Shown here: piece by piece, positions 24,580 to 35,149 of the stretch | Layout of the letters: each line of letters starts with the position of its first letter | Position numbering within the stretch: position 1 is the stretch's first letter | Source: Fragum whitleyi | Lineage: Eukaryota; Mollusca; Bivalvia; Cardiida; Cardiidae | Direction of reading: 5' to 3' | Assembly: GCA_948146395.1 (NCBI GenBank) | Contig: OX411548.1 | Span: forward strand, 60,035,020-60,099,019 | DNA: 64,000 bases | Notes under the pieces: generated by a model | What the model was told of the DNA's origin: nothing | Databases searched by the model: none | The model's input: only the letters and a program-made list of their open reading frames with translations | Position numbers and translations under genes: made by a program

Positions 24580-26015
24580 TTCAAGGCATATTTCTTGCTC
24601 TGCCTATTTTACATGAAAAATCAAAGGAACTATATATGTATTGTTTGTTTTATTAATTGTCTTTGTTTTCCATTATAAATTCGTATAAATTCTATTGGAG
24701 TTTGGATAAAACAAATCAAATTTAAATAATATAATTACTCTAATGTCATTTAAGAATCGTGCATTGTATTAAAGATTGGTATGCAAAATTCTGCGCAAAG
24801 TTCTATGGGAGAATTTTCTCGGAATCGTTGAAACTTAAACGTTAATTAACAGCTGCTCTCTAAAAGTAAATCCAAATGTTTTCAAATAACCAAAAGAAGA
24901 GGCAGCATTTTAAAACCGATGTCATTGCGTTTTAAAGCTTGATGGGTCAAGGCTGAAAACATATAAACTGTGTTTTGTCCATAAACAGGTGAAAACAGGA
25001 CTCGAACTCGAAACTTGAAGATCGTGGGTGAAAGGCGTTTACCTCTCTGTTATTAAATTAGTAGAGTATCTTTGTCAGAAACACTTAAAATGGTACGTTT
25101 ATGCAATTAGGATCACGCATTAAAATATACCATTCTCAAAAGTTTGAAAGCTTTCCAGCATTTTCGTGTTTGTTTCATTAAAAAATGACTTATTGAAATA
25201 GAGGATATCTAAGCGATCTGTAAATAGCTTAAACTTTGCTGAAGCGTATGAATTGTAACCACTTCACATTTCTCTATTTTTATCATATTTATTATTCTTT
25301 AACAAAATTTCAATTGGAAATAGCAATCTAGAAGAATCTGTCAACAATATCTTAGTGAACTATTTAAAAAATACATATGCACAATTGCAATTTCGCCAAT
25401 GTTGAAACAAACAGAAATAATAAGCCAATTTATGAATTACTGCTGATATGCTCAGTCGTATTTCATTTATGACACTATTAGCGGGATCATAAATGAAATA
25501 TGAATCTAGCAAACATGCACCTGTTTGCAATAATTCAATACTAGCATTTTCCACATAAAAAATACGCCGTGTAAAAGACTAATTGTTGGATACTGTGCGC
25601 TGAATATTTTTCGTCTATTTAACGGGAATTGTCAAAAAATGTCCAATGAAATGGCCCAATAAAACCTTAATTAGTGATTGACTATATTCATAGAATGTAA
25701 AACAATATCTCAATCCAGACCACTGCAGTCCTTTCACAGCTTGTCACGTGCAGGCAGGGTCGCCGGTGGACCAGAAAATGACCGAAAGAGAGGTCATTTA
25801 CTGCCCATAATTGATCACGTGATAAAGAGTGCACCGTTGTAATTGATACATGTGCACCGGGGAGACAGCGGTAAAAGACAGCATACTCATTAATGTCGAA
25901 CATCAAAGACAAATTGAAAAAATGATTGAGGTTTTTCTCTAAATTGAAAACACTCATTGGTCAAACCTTCGATTTCGACGTTGTTCGTACTGACTTTTAC
26001 AAAAGCGTGAAAAAA
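24580..26015. other. No gene; weak tRNA-like and GC-richer patches
   Basis: The minus strand at about 24,985-25,060 holds a B-box-like AGTTCGAGTCC near a possible old SINE head, which is too weak to call. A more GC-balanced island at about 25,690-25,960 contains CACGTG (E-box) sites and an 89-codon minus frame without recognisable features. It may be regulatory or chance. Confidence 0.35.
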
Positions 26016-26019
26016 AAGA

Positions 26020-26328
26020 GAGATTTATATGTAAGTCTCTTTAAATAACAATGTTATCTGGTCGAGGTTAGGAGAATTTATCAGACGAGACTTTTTCGAG
26101 TCATGATAACTTCTCACTGACGAGGCCAGATTATATTAATATTTTCAGACACCAACATGTTATTCTATTCATCATGCAACCTTTATTTGTTCTTTATTAT
26201 AATTTACCATTAAAAATAACAGAAATTCTTTTGAAAATGTAAGCAAAATGTTTCTGGAAATAGACTGTCTGATCATGCTATGTTATCAGACAGGTGATGT
26301 CAGGTAAATACAGACTTCATTGCACGAT
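26020..26328 (+). mobile_element. ATCTGGTCGAGG MITE, copy 2 (hairpin intact)
   Basis: GTAAGTCTCTTTAAATAACAATGTTATCTGGTCGAGG pairs with CTCACTGACGAGGCCAGAT.....TATTTTCAGACA about 60 bp later. The shared body and the end (ATCAGACAGGTGATGTCAGG.AAATACAGACTTCATTGCA) follow. Same order as the copies at 20.1 and 34.6 kb. Confidence 0.85.
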
Positions 26329-26391
26329 TAAATTTCATTTCGTTTTATAATAATATATGTGTCTATGATCCCTCTAAGTAACATTTGGTGG

Positions 26392-26450
26392 TGGTAATAA
26401 TAATAATAATAATATAATAATTATAATAATAATAATTATAATAATAATAA
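26392..26450. repeat. (TAA)n microsatellite
   Basis: Imperfect AAT/TAA triplet repeat with occasional TTA interruptions. Confidence 0.95.
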
Positions 26451-26454
26451 TTTC

Positions 26455-27066
26455 GTTGTTTTGTGAGGCTTCACATTTGGTTTCCCAATCTTCCATGTGG
26501 GCCTCATAGAAATAGTAAATAACGAAACAATTAATTTGTACAATCAACAAATCAAATATACAAAAAAAACCAACAACAACAAAAAAGTAATAGAACACTT
26601 AAAAATTTGATATTGAAACTACTTCTTAGTTATTTTGGATTTCCGATTTTTGTAAAGTTATTTATTATTCACATAATGTATCAAGTGAGTAAGACATAAC
26701 ACTGTGGAGAAAGGAAAAGAAGTGAGTCTTTTCCCATTAGCCACAGTGTTGAATTCCCTTCCTACAGAATAAGTTATTTGATTAAGAGTAATTAAATAAA
26801 TAGGTTAAATTAACCTTTATCCTGCTGAATTTAAATTTAGTATAAAAAAATTGATGTGTTACGAACACTTCAAACATTTTTTCCTATAAAAATTGAGTAG
26901 AAATCAGGTAGTGTAGGCTAAGATTAGACTGCATATCTGTGCAGGCTGGTCTTTGTCTTTAGTGACTTCCAAACTTTTTTTAAGTCTGAATTAGTCATGA
27001 GCAACATGAAAAATTTCAAACAAACTTGAAAACACTGCAGATTGTTGATGACATTACAAGCGTAGT
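26455..27066. other. No gene or assignable repeat
   Basis: AT-rich. The phrase AATCAGGTAGTGTAGGCTAAGATTAGACTGCATATCTGTGCAGGCTGGTCTTTGTCTTTAGTG at about 26,900-26,960 recurs in weaker form near 31,230-31,280 and inverted near 10,450-10,500. It is therefore a minor dispersed repeat of unknown type. Confidence 0.45.
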
Positions 27067-27077
27067 TTTAAAGCAAT

Positions 27078-27335
27078 TTTGATTTGATTTGAATTAGGGT
27101 TTTACGTCGCTTTCAACAATCTCTCAGTTATATCGCGACGACTGGAGCACCTAACGATGGATTCCTGGTTTTCTCACACCAGTACTACCACCACATCCCT
27201 TTCCTAGCCTCCAGTTGCTATTCCACATAGGTTTACGATTATCTACCCATTGGTGGAAGACAAATGTCGGAAAGGATAAGTGCCGCGGCCGGGGATCGAA
27301 CCCGTGCGAATATAGACCCCTGGATTAGAAGTCCG
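27078..27335 (-). mobile_element. SINE, 5'-truncated within the tRNA head, with exact target-site duplication
   Basis: Minus-strand SINE whose 3' end is the AATTCAAATCAAATCAAA tail. It reads through the GTTGAAAGCGACGTAAAACCC, CCAATGGGTAGATAATCGTAAACC and CGGGTTCGATCCCCGGCCGCGGCA blocks. The head stops at CGGACTTCTAATCCAGG, so about 30 bp including the A box are missing. TTTAAAGCAAT is present at both junctions (27,067-27,077 and 27,336-27,346). The truncation therefore happened at insertion, not afterwards. It is nearly identical to the 48.9-kb copy. Confidence 0.93.
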
Positions 27336-27349
27336 TTTAAAGCAATAAT

Positions 27350-28081
27350 CAAGGCTTCCAATAACCTCATATGTACATGAATGGTAGACTCGTAGCTGCA
27401 TGGGCAGAATGGTAGTGCATCAAGAATTCTCCTTGTTTTTCTAAGTCTGAGTGGCTATTTACAGAGTGCATAGTAAAAACTTTATGATCAGACTGTAGTT
27501 GCGCAGGCCTACCCTAATCATCAGTTTGCAAAAAATAGAAATTGTTGTAAAAAATGTTGTATATTGAATATTTCAACTGTCATGTAAATTTTACTTTTGA
27601 AAACAATTTTTTTATATATTAAAAGGAATGAAGAACATATTCGCTTGTTAGTAAATAATTACATTTCACGTATTCTCATACATAGGTATTAACAAAATAT
27701 TTGAGGCTCTAACTCGTGAATAAAGCAGATCAAGATTGATTTAATTATTTGTCCTCTTTGAACACTTCCACTGTAAAGAACTTGACTTATTTTTTTCCAA
27801 GTGAATCATGTTTTTTTTACTGAGAAAGATAAAGTATTCCAAAGTTTTGGACCTGAGTAGGAAGATGATTTTCAAAGAAATCAAGTTGCAGCTTCGGCAC
27901 AAGAAGATGATAGTTTTCTGCAAGGGTTGGGTGTTGATAATTATTAGACTGAAGTTGTCTTTTATAATAATTACTAATCTTCTTAGCCAGGAATCGAAAA
28001 TGGACTTCTCGAAAAAAAATAATATGCAAAGACATTTTCAAATAAAGAAACAGCATCGCAGAAATATGACTAGTTGCTACT
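27350..28081. other. No gene or assignable repeat
   Basis: AT-rich. Overlapping frames of 79-97 codons at 27.8-28.1 kb on both strands are lysine- and leucine-rich and show no domain. Not called. Confidence 0.4.
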
Positions 28082-28512
28082 TACAGTTAGTTACATCGTG
28101 AAATTGACTGTCGTTTTCATCAAAATAATTCTAAAACGCTCACTTAGTGCCCCATTCATTCATTCAACACTCACTCAAATCATTCAAGAACGCTCAAAAA
28201 TCATTAAAAAATGAAAAGATCAACATACACATAAAAAAACCATAGCTAGAAAAAATCCAAATTTCCCTGAAATAATTGAAATTTCGAGTGCCTGATTGGT
28301 TCTTGGAGAAAACTATTTAAACAACTTGTTTGCAGATTTAATTTAAGGGAGGTAATAAATATTGCTAATTTTGTTCTTCTGGAACAAAATTAGCGATTTT
28401 GGATTACCTCCATTTAATTTCATTCAAAACTCGCTCCACACGCCTATTCAATATCATTCCAAATCATTCCAAATTTATTCATCTTGTCAATTTCACGATG
28501 TTATTAACTGTA
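28082..28512 (+). mobile_element. TA-flanked MITE (Tc1/mariner-like), copy B, best preserved
   Basis: About 430 bp with inverted ends of roughly 26 bp. The left is TA-CAGTTAGTTACATCGTGAA.. and the right is ..TTCACGATGTTATTAACTG-TA. A TA target-site duplication plus a CAGT terminus are hallmarks of the Tc1/mariner superfamily. The interior has a second hairpin, AAGGGAGGTAAT...GCTAATTTTGTTC-TTCT-GGAACAAAATTAGC...ATTACCTCC, flanked by CATTCATTCA/CACTCACTCAAATCATTC repeats. There is no ORF, so it must have been moved by a transposase from elsewhere. Confidence 0.9.
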
Positions 28513-28519
28513 TATATAG

Positions 28520-29600
28520 ATTGATTAAACATTTAGGGCTGAAGATTCTTTCAGTAAGCACATAAGCTCCTCGCGCGACAGATGATTAGAAGTGCCTTTT
28601 AAAGTAATTGCTATGAGCGTCTAAAATCAGCATCACTATTGAAGATTTTTACTTTTGCATTTATAGTTAAATATTAAGCACACATGAAATAGTTACATTT
28701 CATCTTTTGTTCAATTAATGAACAGAGTTGAATGTCATCTTCTTTTTCGGCCTTAATAAAAGTTGGTATTGGGCAACCACTGTAGCTTATTCAATTAATT
28801 CACCATAAAAAAAAAGAATTCATTTTATTGGAGTCTTGTTTTATTTACAATTGTTGTTCAATTGCTTCAATCAGTCTGTCTTTCGGAAAGATTGGGTTTG
28901 TTTTGTATATGGTTTTTCGCCGCTTTTCAAAGTATGTCGTGGACCTGAGAAAGAGAAAAAAGTCAGGGTGATATTTTAAAAAATACTATTATTTTCTCCA
29001 TATGTGAGTATATTTTATGTATGTTTTGAAAACTAAGAGGTAATAAGATAAATGAAATCATTCTTAATGTTTTCAAATTTCCGCTACATAAACATCTTAA
29101 TTAAAGTGCCTGATTATTTCAATTGAAAACATTTAAATCAAAAACCGAAATTGCCTAGCTATAAAAGAGGTGAGAGGCAGTAAAAAAAATACAACCTGCC
29201 AATTTTTCCATATAAGGAAGTAAAGTGATCATATCTCATCCAATAAAAGAGGAGGCAGACTCCGCCCCCAATAGCTCATCATGACAGCATTAGTGGCAGT
29301 TGTGAACTAATCGATGTCGTATTTACAAGGCATGTACAAGATTTACACTCGCTCGGGGCCCTACCGGTATGGTAATCTGATAGCTCGACCTGTCACCTCT
29401 ATTTGTACCCTCTTGTCAAATATATCACCTGTCCACGCTGATAATCTTGTATTTTTGTGCTAATTTTGTGTTTAAATTGTTCTTCTATCGTGAGTAAATA
29501 CAAGTCTTCCTTTTTTTTGGTATTAGAAATAAGCTACCCAGAACTATTCGAGATGTAATGATGCTCACTACTTGTAATTTTGATTTGTTTTTTTATTATA
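28520..29600. other. No gene; one GC-balanced patch
   Basis: AT-rich except at about 29,230-29,470, which is more balanced (ACTCCGCCCCCAATAGC, CTCGGGGCCCTACCGGTA). It has no ORF and no TATA/initiator arrangement that I can defend. It could be a regulatory element. Confidence 0.35.
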
Positions 29601-29604
29601 TTCG

Positions 29605-29965
29605 TCAATCGAAATAGAGCATTCTGGTTGATTGACAAACGTATTCATTCCTCTATGAATTAGATTTTAAGTACTCTGTTATTTTGTATGCATAAAAGGT
29701 CCGTAAAAATACTCAAAATTAGTTTTAGTGTGCGTTTTTGCTAGATATCACTGAGTTAAAAGAAATGAAGAAGTTTAGTTTTCATGAACGTGTGAAACGA
29801 ATTTCACTTATCTCACTTTTCTATTAATAAATTTCACGCATTTTTACAGTTCGTAACTAAAGGGTTTTTTATTAACATTTTAAAAAAAGAATGATCGTTT
29901 TTTATCAAAAAAGCCAAATCATACTAAATGAACATGCGAGGCGGATTCATACATCAGTGCATGTT
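29605..29965 (+). mobile_element. Hairpin-tailed MITE, diverged copy 4
   Basis: The head GAGCATTCTGGTTGATTGACAA and AAGTACTCTGTTATTTT match copies 1-3 loosely. The tail AATGAACATGCGAGGCGGATTCATACATCAGTGCATG keeps the GC-tipped hairpin wording. The middle is disrupted, so this may be two overlapping fragments. Confidence 0.5.
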
Positions 29966-30129
29966 ATTTAAGTGTTATATAAAGTGTCATAAGGTGTCAA
30001 GTTACAGAGCCCAATAGGTTAAAACCTCGATCATAATTCGTAATCATTTGTATCAATAAGAAAAAGTAAAGGTTTTGCTATATGTTTAACTAAACACCTT
30101 ACGATCATTTTTTGCGTAAAATAAAGTTG

Positions 30130-30205
30130 CTTCTACACTAGTAACTAAATATTGAATTCTGCCATGCACCATCTCATTGGAATCGTCTTACGATTTTTTT
30201 ATTTT
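30130..30205. mobile_element. Half copy of the GGGCCC long-TIR MITE
   Basis: TAACTAAATATTGAATTCTGCCATGCACCATCTCATTGGAATCGTCTTACGA is the right inner half of the element at 24.3 and 43.4 kb, read inverted. It breaks off at the central hairpin into a T-rich run. Confidence 0.65.
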
Positions 30206-30209
30206 TATT

Positions 30210-31885
30210 TTTTTTTTGTAAGAAGTTCTCTAAAACGGACGCCGTATTCTTACTGAACTTCTTAGTTCGACTTTACGCTCAAATTTTGGTCGACGAAATA
30301 ATCAAGCACACCGAAATGAAAAAAAATGTATTCTTTGTAAAATATAAGAAATCGAAAGAATATCTTGTTGTTGTTGGTTTTTTTTTCTCCAATTATTTGT
30401 TTACTTTGATATGAAAATACAAACCTAATTACAATATATTATCACACTTATGAAAACTCAATGAAACATTTTTTTTTCCAATTATTATTACTTGTTTAGT
30501 GTTTCGCCGTAGCCCGAAGAACTCAAAGAGGGCTTAGCCAATTTTAAAATTATGACTAGTCAGATTTATTCTTAAAATATAAGTTTATTTACATCGGTAA
30601 TTGATGAATTATATTTTCATTTCATAAAGATAAATGAATAAAAAATAATAAACACGTTTGGGTCTAATGATATAAAACAAATGACGAAACAGCTATTTGT
30701 TCACGAAAGAATAAAACCACTTGAAATAAACAAGCTACATGTATAATTCCGTTATTTCCTTGTTCCATTATTTTCTTTTTTCATTTGACAGACCTGGCAA
30801 TCTATTACCAATCATTCAAGATATTCATTTGTACAATTGTTTAATACAAATCATCAAGGGTCTCTCACCTTTAAGATATTCAGCTAATTAAGCTGTCATT
30901 TTCGAGTGGATTACTAATTTGCATTGCGATACTCTTTTCAAACAAACCATGCTGATTTAAGTTCCATCTAAAGCATATTCAACGGGAGTTGTACATTTCA
31001 TAGAAATAGTCTACTAGATGTATTTCGATTTTCATTTTCATCCATATGGTTTCATTATGCCGTTTCCAAATACACCCTGGCGTTAATAATCCTTGTCATG
31101 CTGAATAAAAATCCTGTTAACATTACAATAAAATCAAAATGGTGTCTATGGAAACACTAATTGTGAGTCATTATTTATTCAAATATATAAATTTTCTAAC
31201 GTTTCTGGTTTAAAAGGAAAAAATCAGGTGGTATAGATCAAGAACAGACTGCACATATGTGAATGCTGATCTTTGTCTATTGATCTTGTGCATGACTAGG
31301 GTTAAAAAACATTCACTGACTCACTACCTTAAGATCCGGCATTCATAGTAACCCATATACCATTTAAAGTATTATAATGATTATCGTTATCATTATTGTA
31401 ATAGAACTTTCACAAAGAAATGTAAAACAAAGTGTTTTAATGCTGTAATACCCGTTCACAGGATTAATGTTTCATGTCTCACTCTCAGAGAAGCAAAATA
31501 ATGTTTGAAAGATGCTGAATAACAATCGAAATATATTTGCACCGGCTTTGAAATCATAGTTATTATATGGATATTAGAGAAATGCATAAAATATTACAAT
31601 GACTGTTGCAGAAACTGTAAGAATTTTTTTTATTGAACTTTGTTACCGGAGGTTTTGGTACGTGTTGGCTGGAAAATGGCTTGTTCAAGGTTTATCCGAC
31701 GATCACGCACTCCATTTAGAAATTTGCCTAGATTTTTGTGGGTTTCACAGAATGTTGAATACTTATATTTGGGCGGTTCCTTAATATTTTTTTCAATTTG
31801 TATTTTGTAAGTCATTAAGGAAATCATATATTACCAAGCTGATATCAATTGCAATGCAGAAGTCAATGAATATTATTATGCAACC
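30210..31885. other. No gene; possible regulatory sequence near 30.8-31.2 kb
   Basis: No supportable ORF. The stretch at about 30,780-31,180 is not repeated in the window and is rich in homeodomain-type cores (CTAATTAAGC, TTACTAATTTGCAT) and a GTCATGCTGAATAAA string. I list it as a possible noncoding regulatory region with low certainty. Confidence 0.3.
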
Positions 31886-31950
31886 CTTCGAAGAAGAGGG
31901 GGTAAATTGCTTTGCACTTGTCGGTAGGTCAGTTGGTCCGGAGCATATCC
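31885..31950 (+). repeat. Head fragment of another bivalve dispersed repeat
   Basis: CCCTTCGAAGAAGAGGGGGTAAATTGCTTTGCACTTGTCGGTAGGTCAGTTGGTCCG resembles the start of a common bivalve element (GGGGGTATATTGCTTTGC..GTCGGTCGGTC). It abuts directly on the tandem element that follows, so that element probably interrupted it. Confidence 0.55.
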
Positions 31951-31952
31951 AA

Positions 31953-33526
31953 ACAAGAGGGCCATTGGCACTTAAACGCTCACCTGATATCAAGATATCA
32001 AGAAGTTAACATTTCAGACAAGTATGTTGCCTCTCAAGTACTAAAAAAAGTGTTTGACCCTCTATCAAACTCGTGTAAGATTTCAAGACAACATTATGAC
32101 CAAAATACATAATTTTCAATCAAAGAGTGCACACAAGGCTTTAATAAATTTGACCCCTTGACCTCATTTTGGACCCAACTTGACCCAATTTCAAACTAAA
32201 CCTAGGTTTCATTCAAACATTCTGACGAAGTTTCAAAATATTTGAGTAAACAAGGTTTTTCTAAGATTTGAACCCTTGACCCCATTTTTAACCTCACTTG
32301 ACCCAATTTCAAACTTGACTGAGATTTGATGGAGACAAACTTTCTGACCAAGTTTCAAGATATTTGGGCCAAAAATGTGGCTTCTAGAGTGCACAGAAGG
32401 TTTTTCTAAGAATTAACCCCTTGACCCCATTAATGACCCCACTTGACCCAATTTCATACTTAACCGAGATTTGATGTTGACAAACATTCTGACCAAGTTT
32501 CAAGACATTTGGGTCAAAAATATGGCCCCTAGAGTACATACAAGGTTTTTCTAAAATTTGATCCCTTGACCCAATTTTTGACCCCACTTGACCTAATTTC
32601 GAACTTTACTGAGATTTGATTGAGACAAACATTGTGACCAAGTTTCAAGACAATTGGCCCAAAAATGTAGTTTCTAGAGTGCACACAAGGTTTTTCTTAG
32701 ATTTGACCCCTCGACCCATTTTTTGACCCCACTTGACCCAATTTCGTACTTGATCGAGATTTGATGAAGACAAACATTCTGATTAAGTTTTAAGACATTT
32801 GGGCCAAAAATGTGGCCTCTAGAGTGCACACAAGTTTTTTCTAAAATTTGATCCCTTGACCCAATTTTTGACCCCACTTGACCTTATTTCGAACTTGACT
32901 GAGATTTGATGGAGACAAACATTGTGACCAAGTTTCAAGACATTTGGGCCAAAAATGGAGCTTCTAGAGTGCACACAAGGTTTTTCTAAGATTTGACCCC
33001 TTGACCCCAATTTTGACCCCACTTGACCCAATTTCGTACTTGATCGAGATTTGATGAAGACAAACATTCTGACAAAGGTTAAAGACAATTGGACCAAAAA
33101 TGTGGTTTCCAGAGTGCACACATGGTTTTTCTTAGATTTGACCCCTTGACCCCATTTTTGACCCTACTTGTCCCATTTTCGAACTTGATCGAGATTTGAT
33201 AGAGACCAACATTCTGACAAAGTTTCAAAGCATTTAGACTAAAAATATGGCCTCTAGAGTGCACACAAGGTTTTTCTAAGATTTGACCCCTTGACCCCAT
33301 TTTTGACCCAACTTGACCCATTTTCGAACTTGACCGAGAGTTGATGAAGACGAGCATTGTGACCAAGTTTCAAGACATTTGTCCCAAAACTGTGGCCTCT
33401 AGAGTGCACACAAGATGTTGACGGACGACCGGACGACCGGACAATCGGACGACCGGACGACGGACGCCGGACACAGCTCGATCACAATAGCTCACCTTGA
33501 GCACTTCGTGCTCAGATGAGCTAAAA
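31953..33526 (+). mobile_element. Tandem-repeat element with exact 145-bp period
   Basis: The head AACAAGAGGGCCATTGGC and CGCTCACCTGATATC is followed by diverged units. Then comes an array with the phrase 'TCTAGAGTGCACACAAGG' at 32,389, 32,534, 32,679, 32,824, 32,969, 33,114, 33,259 and 33,404, exactly 145 bp apart each time. A GAC/CGGAC-rich bridge (33,418-33,475) and the tail hairpin GCTCACCTTGAGCAC-TTC-GTGCTCAGATGAGC with AAAAA end it. The same head and tail flank the 51.5-kb element. The class resembles tandem-core bivalve elements such as pearl or other non-autonomous Helitron-like elements; that assignment is inference. Minus-strand frames inside are repeats of one another, not genes. 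Confidence 0.9.
33485..33526 (+). repeat. Conserved 3' tail hairpin of the tandem element
   Basis: ACAATAGCTCACCTTGAGCAC, a TTC loop, GTGCTCAGATGAGCT, then AAAAA. It matches the ends at 13.74 and 54.54 kb and, loosely, 40.82 kb. Confidence 0.85.
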
Positions 33527-33529
33527 AGT

Positions 33530-34578
33530 ATGCAAGCTAGAATCATGAAACGTAACAGGTCGATAGATCTGATTGAGAAGAAGTGCAATGCTCAAGAACC
33601 ATAATTCTACCCATCATATGATTTTAGCTATTGTCCTTTGTTCATTGACAAAGAATATGCCATCGACCTGCTTTTATGGTGGGCATACATATTTTACAAA
33701 CATCTCTTGTATAACCTTGATCTGAAAAAATCTGAAATATCCACACACATGATATTACAAACTCTTGATTAAACGATACAAATTACGTAAGAAAATTATT
33801 TCGAAGCCTTGTTAGCATTCTGATATGGTCATTAACTGTAGTTAGACAAACTAAAATAAAAACAATCTTAAGGCATACTCTTTGACTTTCGTGAGGCCTA
33901 GTTTGCCCAACTACGCCCCCTTTTATTCTGTTAGTGGATCAAATAAGTTTAAACCGCAGTTTGGCTTGAATCGTGTGTCTACACATTCGTTTATTGCCAA
34001 ATGAACAATTTTACATAATTGGAAAACACAATCAATTGTAAATATATTATTGAAAACTCAGCCCATACCAAGAAACATGGAGAGACGAAAGGTAGAATGT
34101 AGCCAACTGCATTTGTGCAGGAATTTTCATCTTCTGAAAAGCAGCTTATCTCTAGAATCAAGCGGGGCGAAAAATGTCTTAGAATTGATGACAGCAATAT
34201 TTGGCTTTTGATGATCTCCTTCTGATACCATTGGATACAGTATATCGTGTAAACTTGATAAAATTTGTATTAATGTGGTGTTTGAACACTTCACGACGAT
34301 TTTATGATATGGTCGAAGTGGGACCATTTCAAGGAAGCAACAAAATTACATAGTTTTATATGAATTACGAATATCTTATTCATTTGGATAGCGTTATCAT
34401 TAAATAACAAGAACAGCTTGATAGTTTGACCAAAAGACATATGAGTTAAAGAAGAATAATGAAAGAAACGCTGTACGTAAAGCTATTTTAATTTCACAGC
34501 CGAAAAATAAAATAGAGATTTCCAAGAGAGATGAGAAAAGAAAAAAGCAAAGGGTGATGCACTATATTATGTTTGAAT
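33530..34578. other. No gene or assignable repeat
   Basis: AT-rich, with short overlapping frames near 34.0-34.3 kb on the minus strand and no recognisable domain. Confidence 0.4.
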
Positions 34579-34579
34579 T

Positions 34580-34893
34580 ATATAGAGAATAATATGTAAG
34601 TGTCTTTAAATATCAATGTTACCTGGTCGAGGCTTGGAGAATTTATCATGACGAAGCTTTGCCGCCGACTCATAACTTCTCACTGCCGAGACCAGATACC
34701 ATTGGTATTTTAAGACACTTGCATGTTAATCTATTTTTCATGCAACCTTTTTTGTGCTTAATTAATATAAACCCTTAAAATCACAGAAATTCAGGTGAAA
34801 GTGTAAAAAAATGTTTCCAAAAATAGACCACCCAATATCATGATTTGTTATCAGACGGTTGATTTCACGTGAATACAGGCTTGATTGCATGAT
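34580..34893 (+). mobile_element. ATCTGGTCGAGG MITE, copy 3 (hairpin intact)
   Basis: GTAAGTGTCTTTAAATATCAATGTTACCTGGTCGAGG is paired with CTCACTGCCGAGACCAGATACCATTGGTATTTTAAGACAC. Between them the tip reads GACGAAGCTTTGCCGCCGACTC. The body and the end (CAGACGGTTGATTTCACGTGAATACAGGCTTGATTGCA) match the 26.0-kb copy. Confidence 0.85.
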
Positions 34894-34990
34894 AATTACT
34901 AGTACATTGTCCCTGTCATAATATCAAAGTAATAATAAAAGTATCAACGTGTACTCTTTTTGAATGGGTATTCTCTAAATTATTACGTTT

Positions 34991-35142
34991 ATAGAGAATA
35001 GATGGTTGGTGACTTGAGGTGGTTCCAAACGTTTATCGGGCAAGGCGTAGGAATGTATCCGTTGAGCCGGAGGCGAACCGGATAAATTCCGCAGCCGAGC
35101 CCGATAAACTTTTCCATCTCAAGTCACCTACCATCTATTCTA
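34991..35142. mobile_element. Nested foldback (three concentric hairpins)
   Basis: The outer arms AGAATAGATGG.TGGTGACTTGAG and CTCAAGTCACCTACCATCTATTCT are about 24 bp. The middle arms are GTTTATCGGGC and GCCCGATAAAC. The inner arms are GAATGTATCCG.. and CCGGATAAATTC with the tip GAGCCGGAGGCGAACCGG. The whole ~150 bp can extrude as one long stem. A 72-codon frame across it is a by-product. Confidence 0.88.
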
Positions 35143-35149
35143 ATAATCC

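Noticed and set aside
24985..25060. SINE or tRNA head on the minus strand
   Set aside because: Only a B-box-like string (AGTTCGAGTCC) is convincing. No A box at the right distance and no SINE body.
32384..33366. A family of related ~67-100 residue minus-strand proteins
   Set aside because: They are the same 145-bp monomer translated repeatedly; 145 is not divisible by three, so the frame changes from unit to unit.
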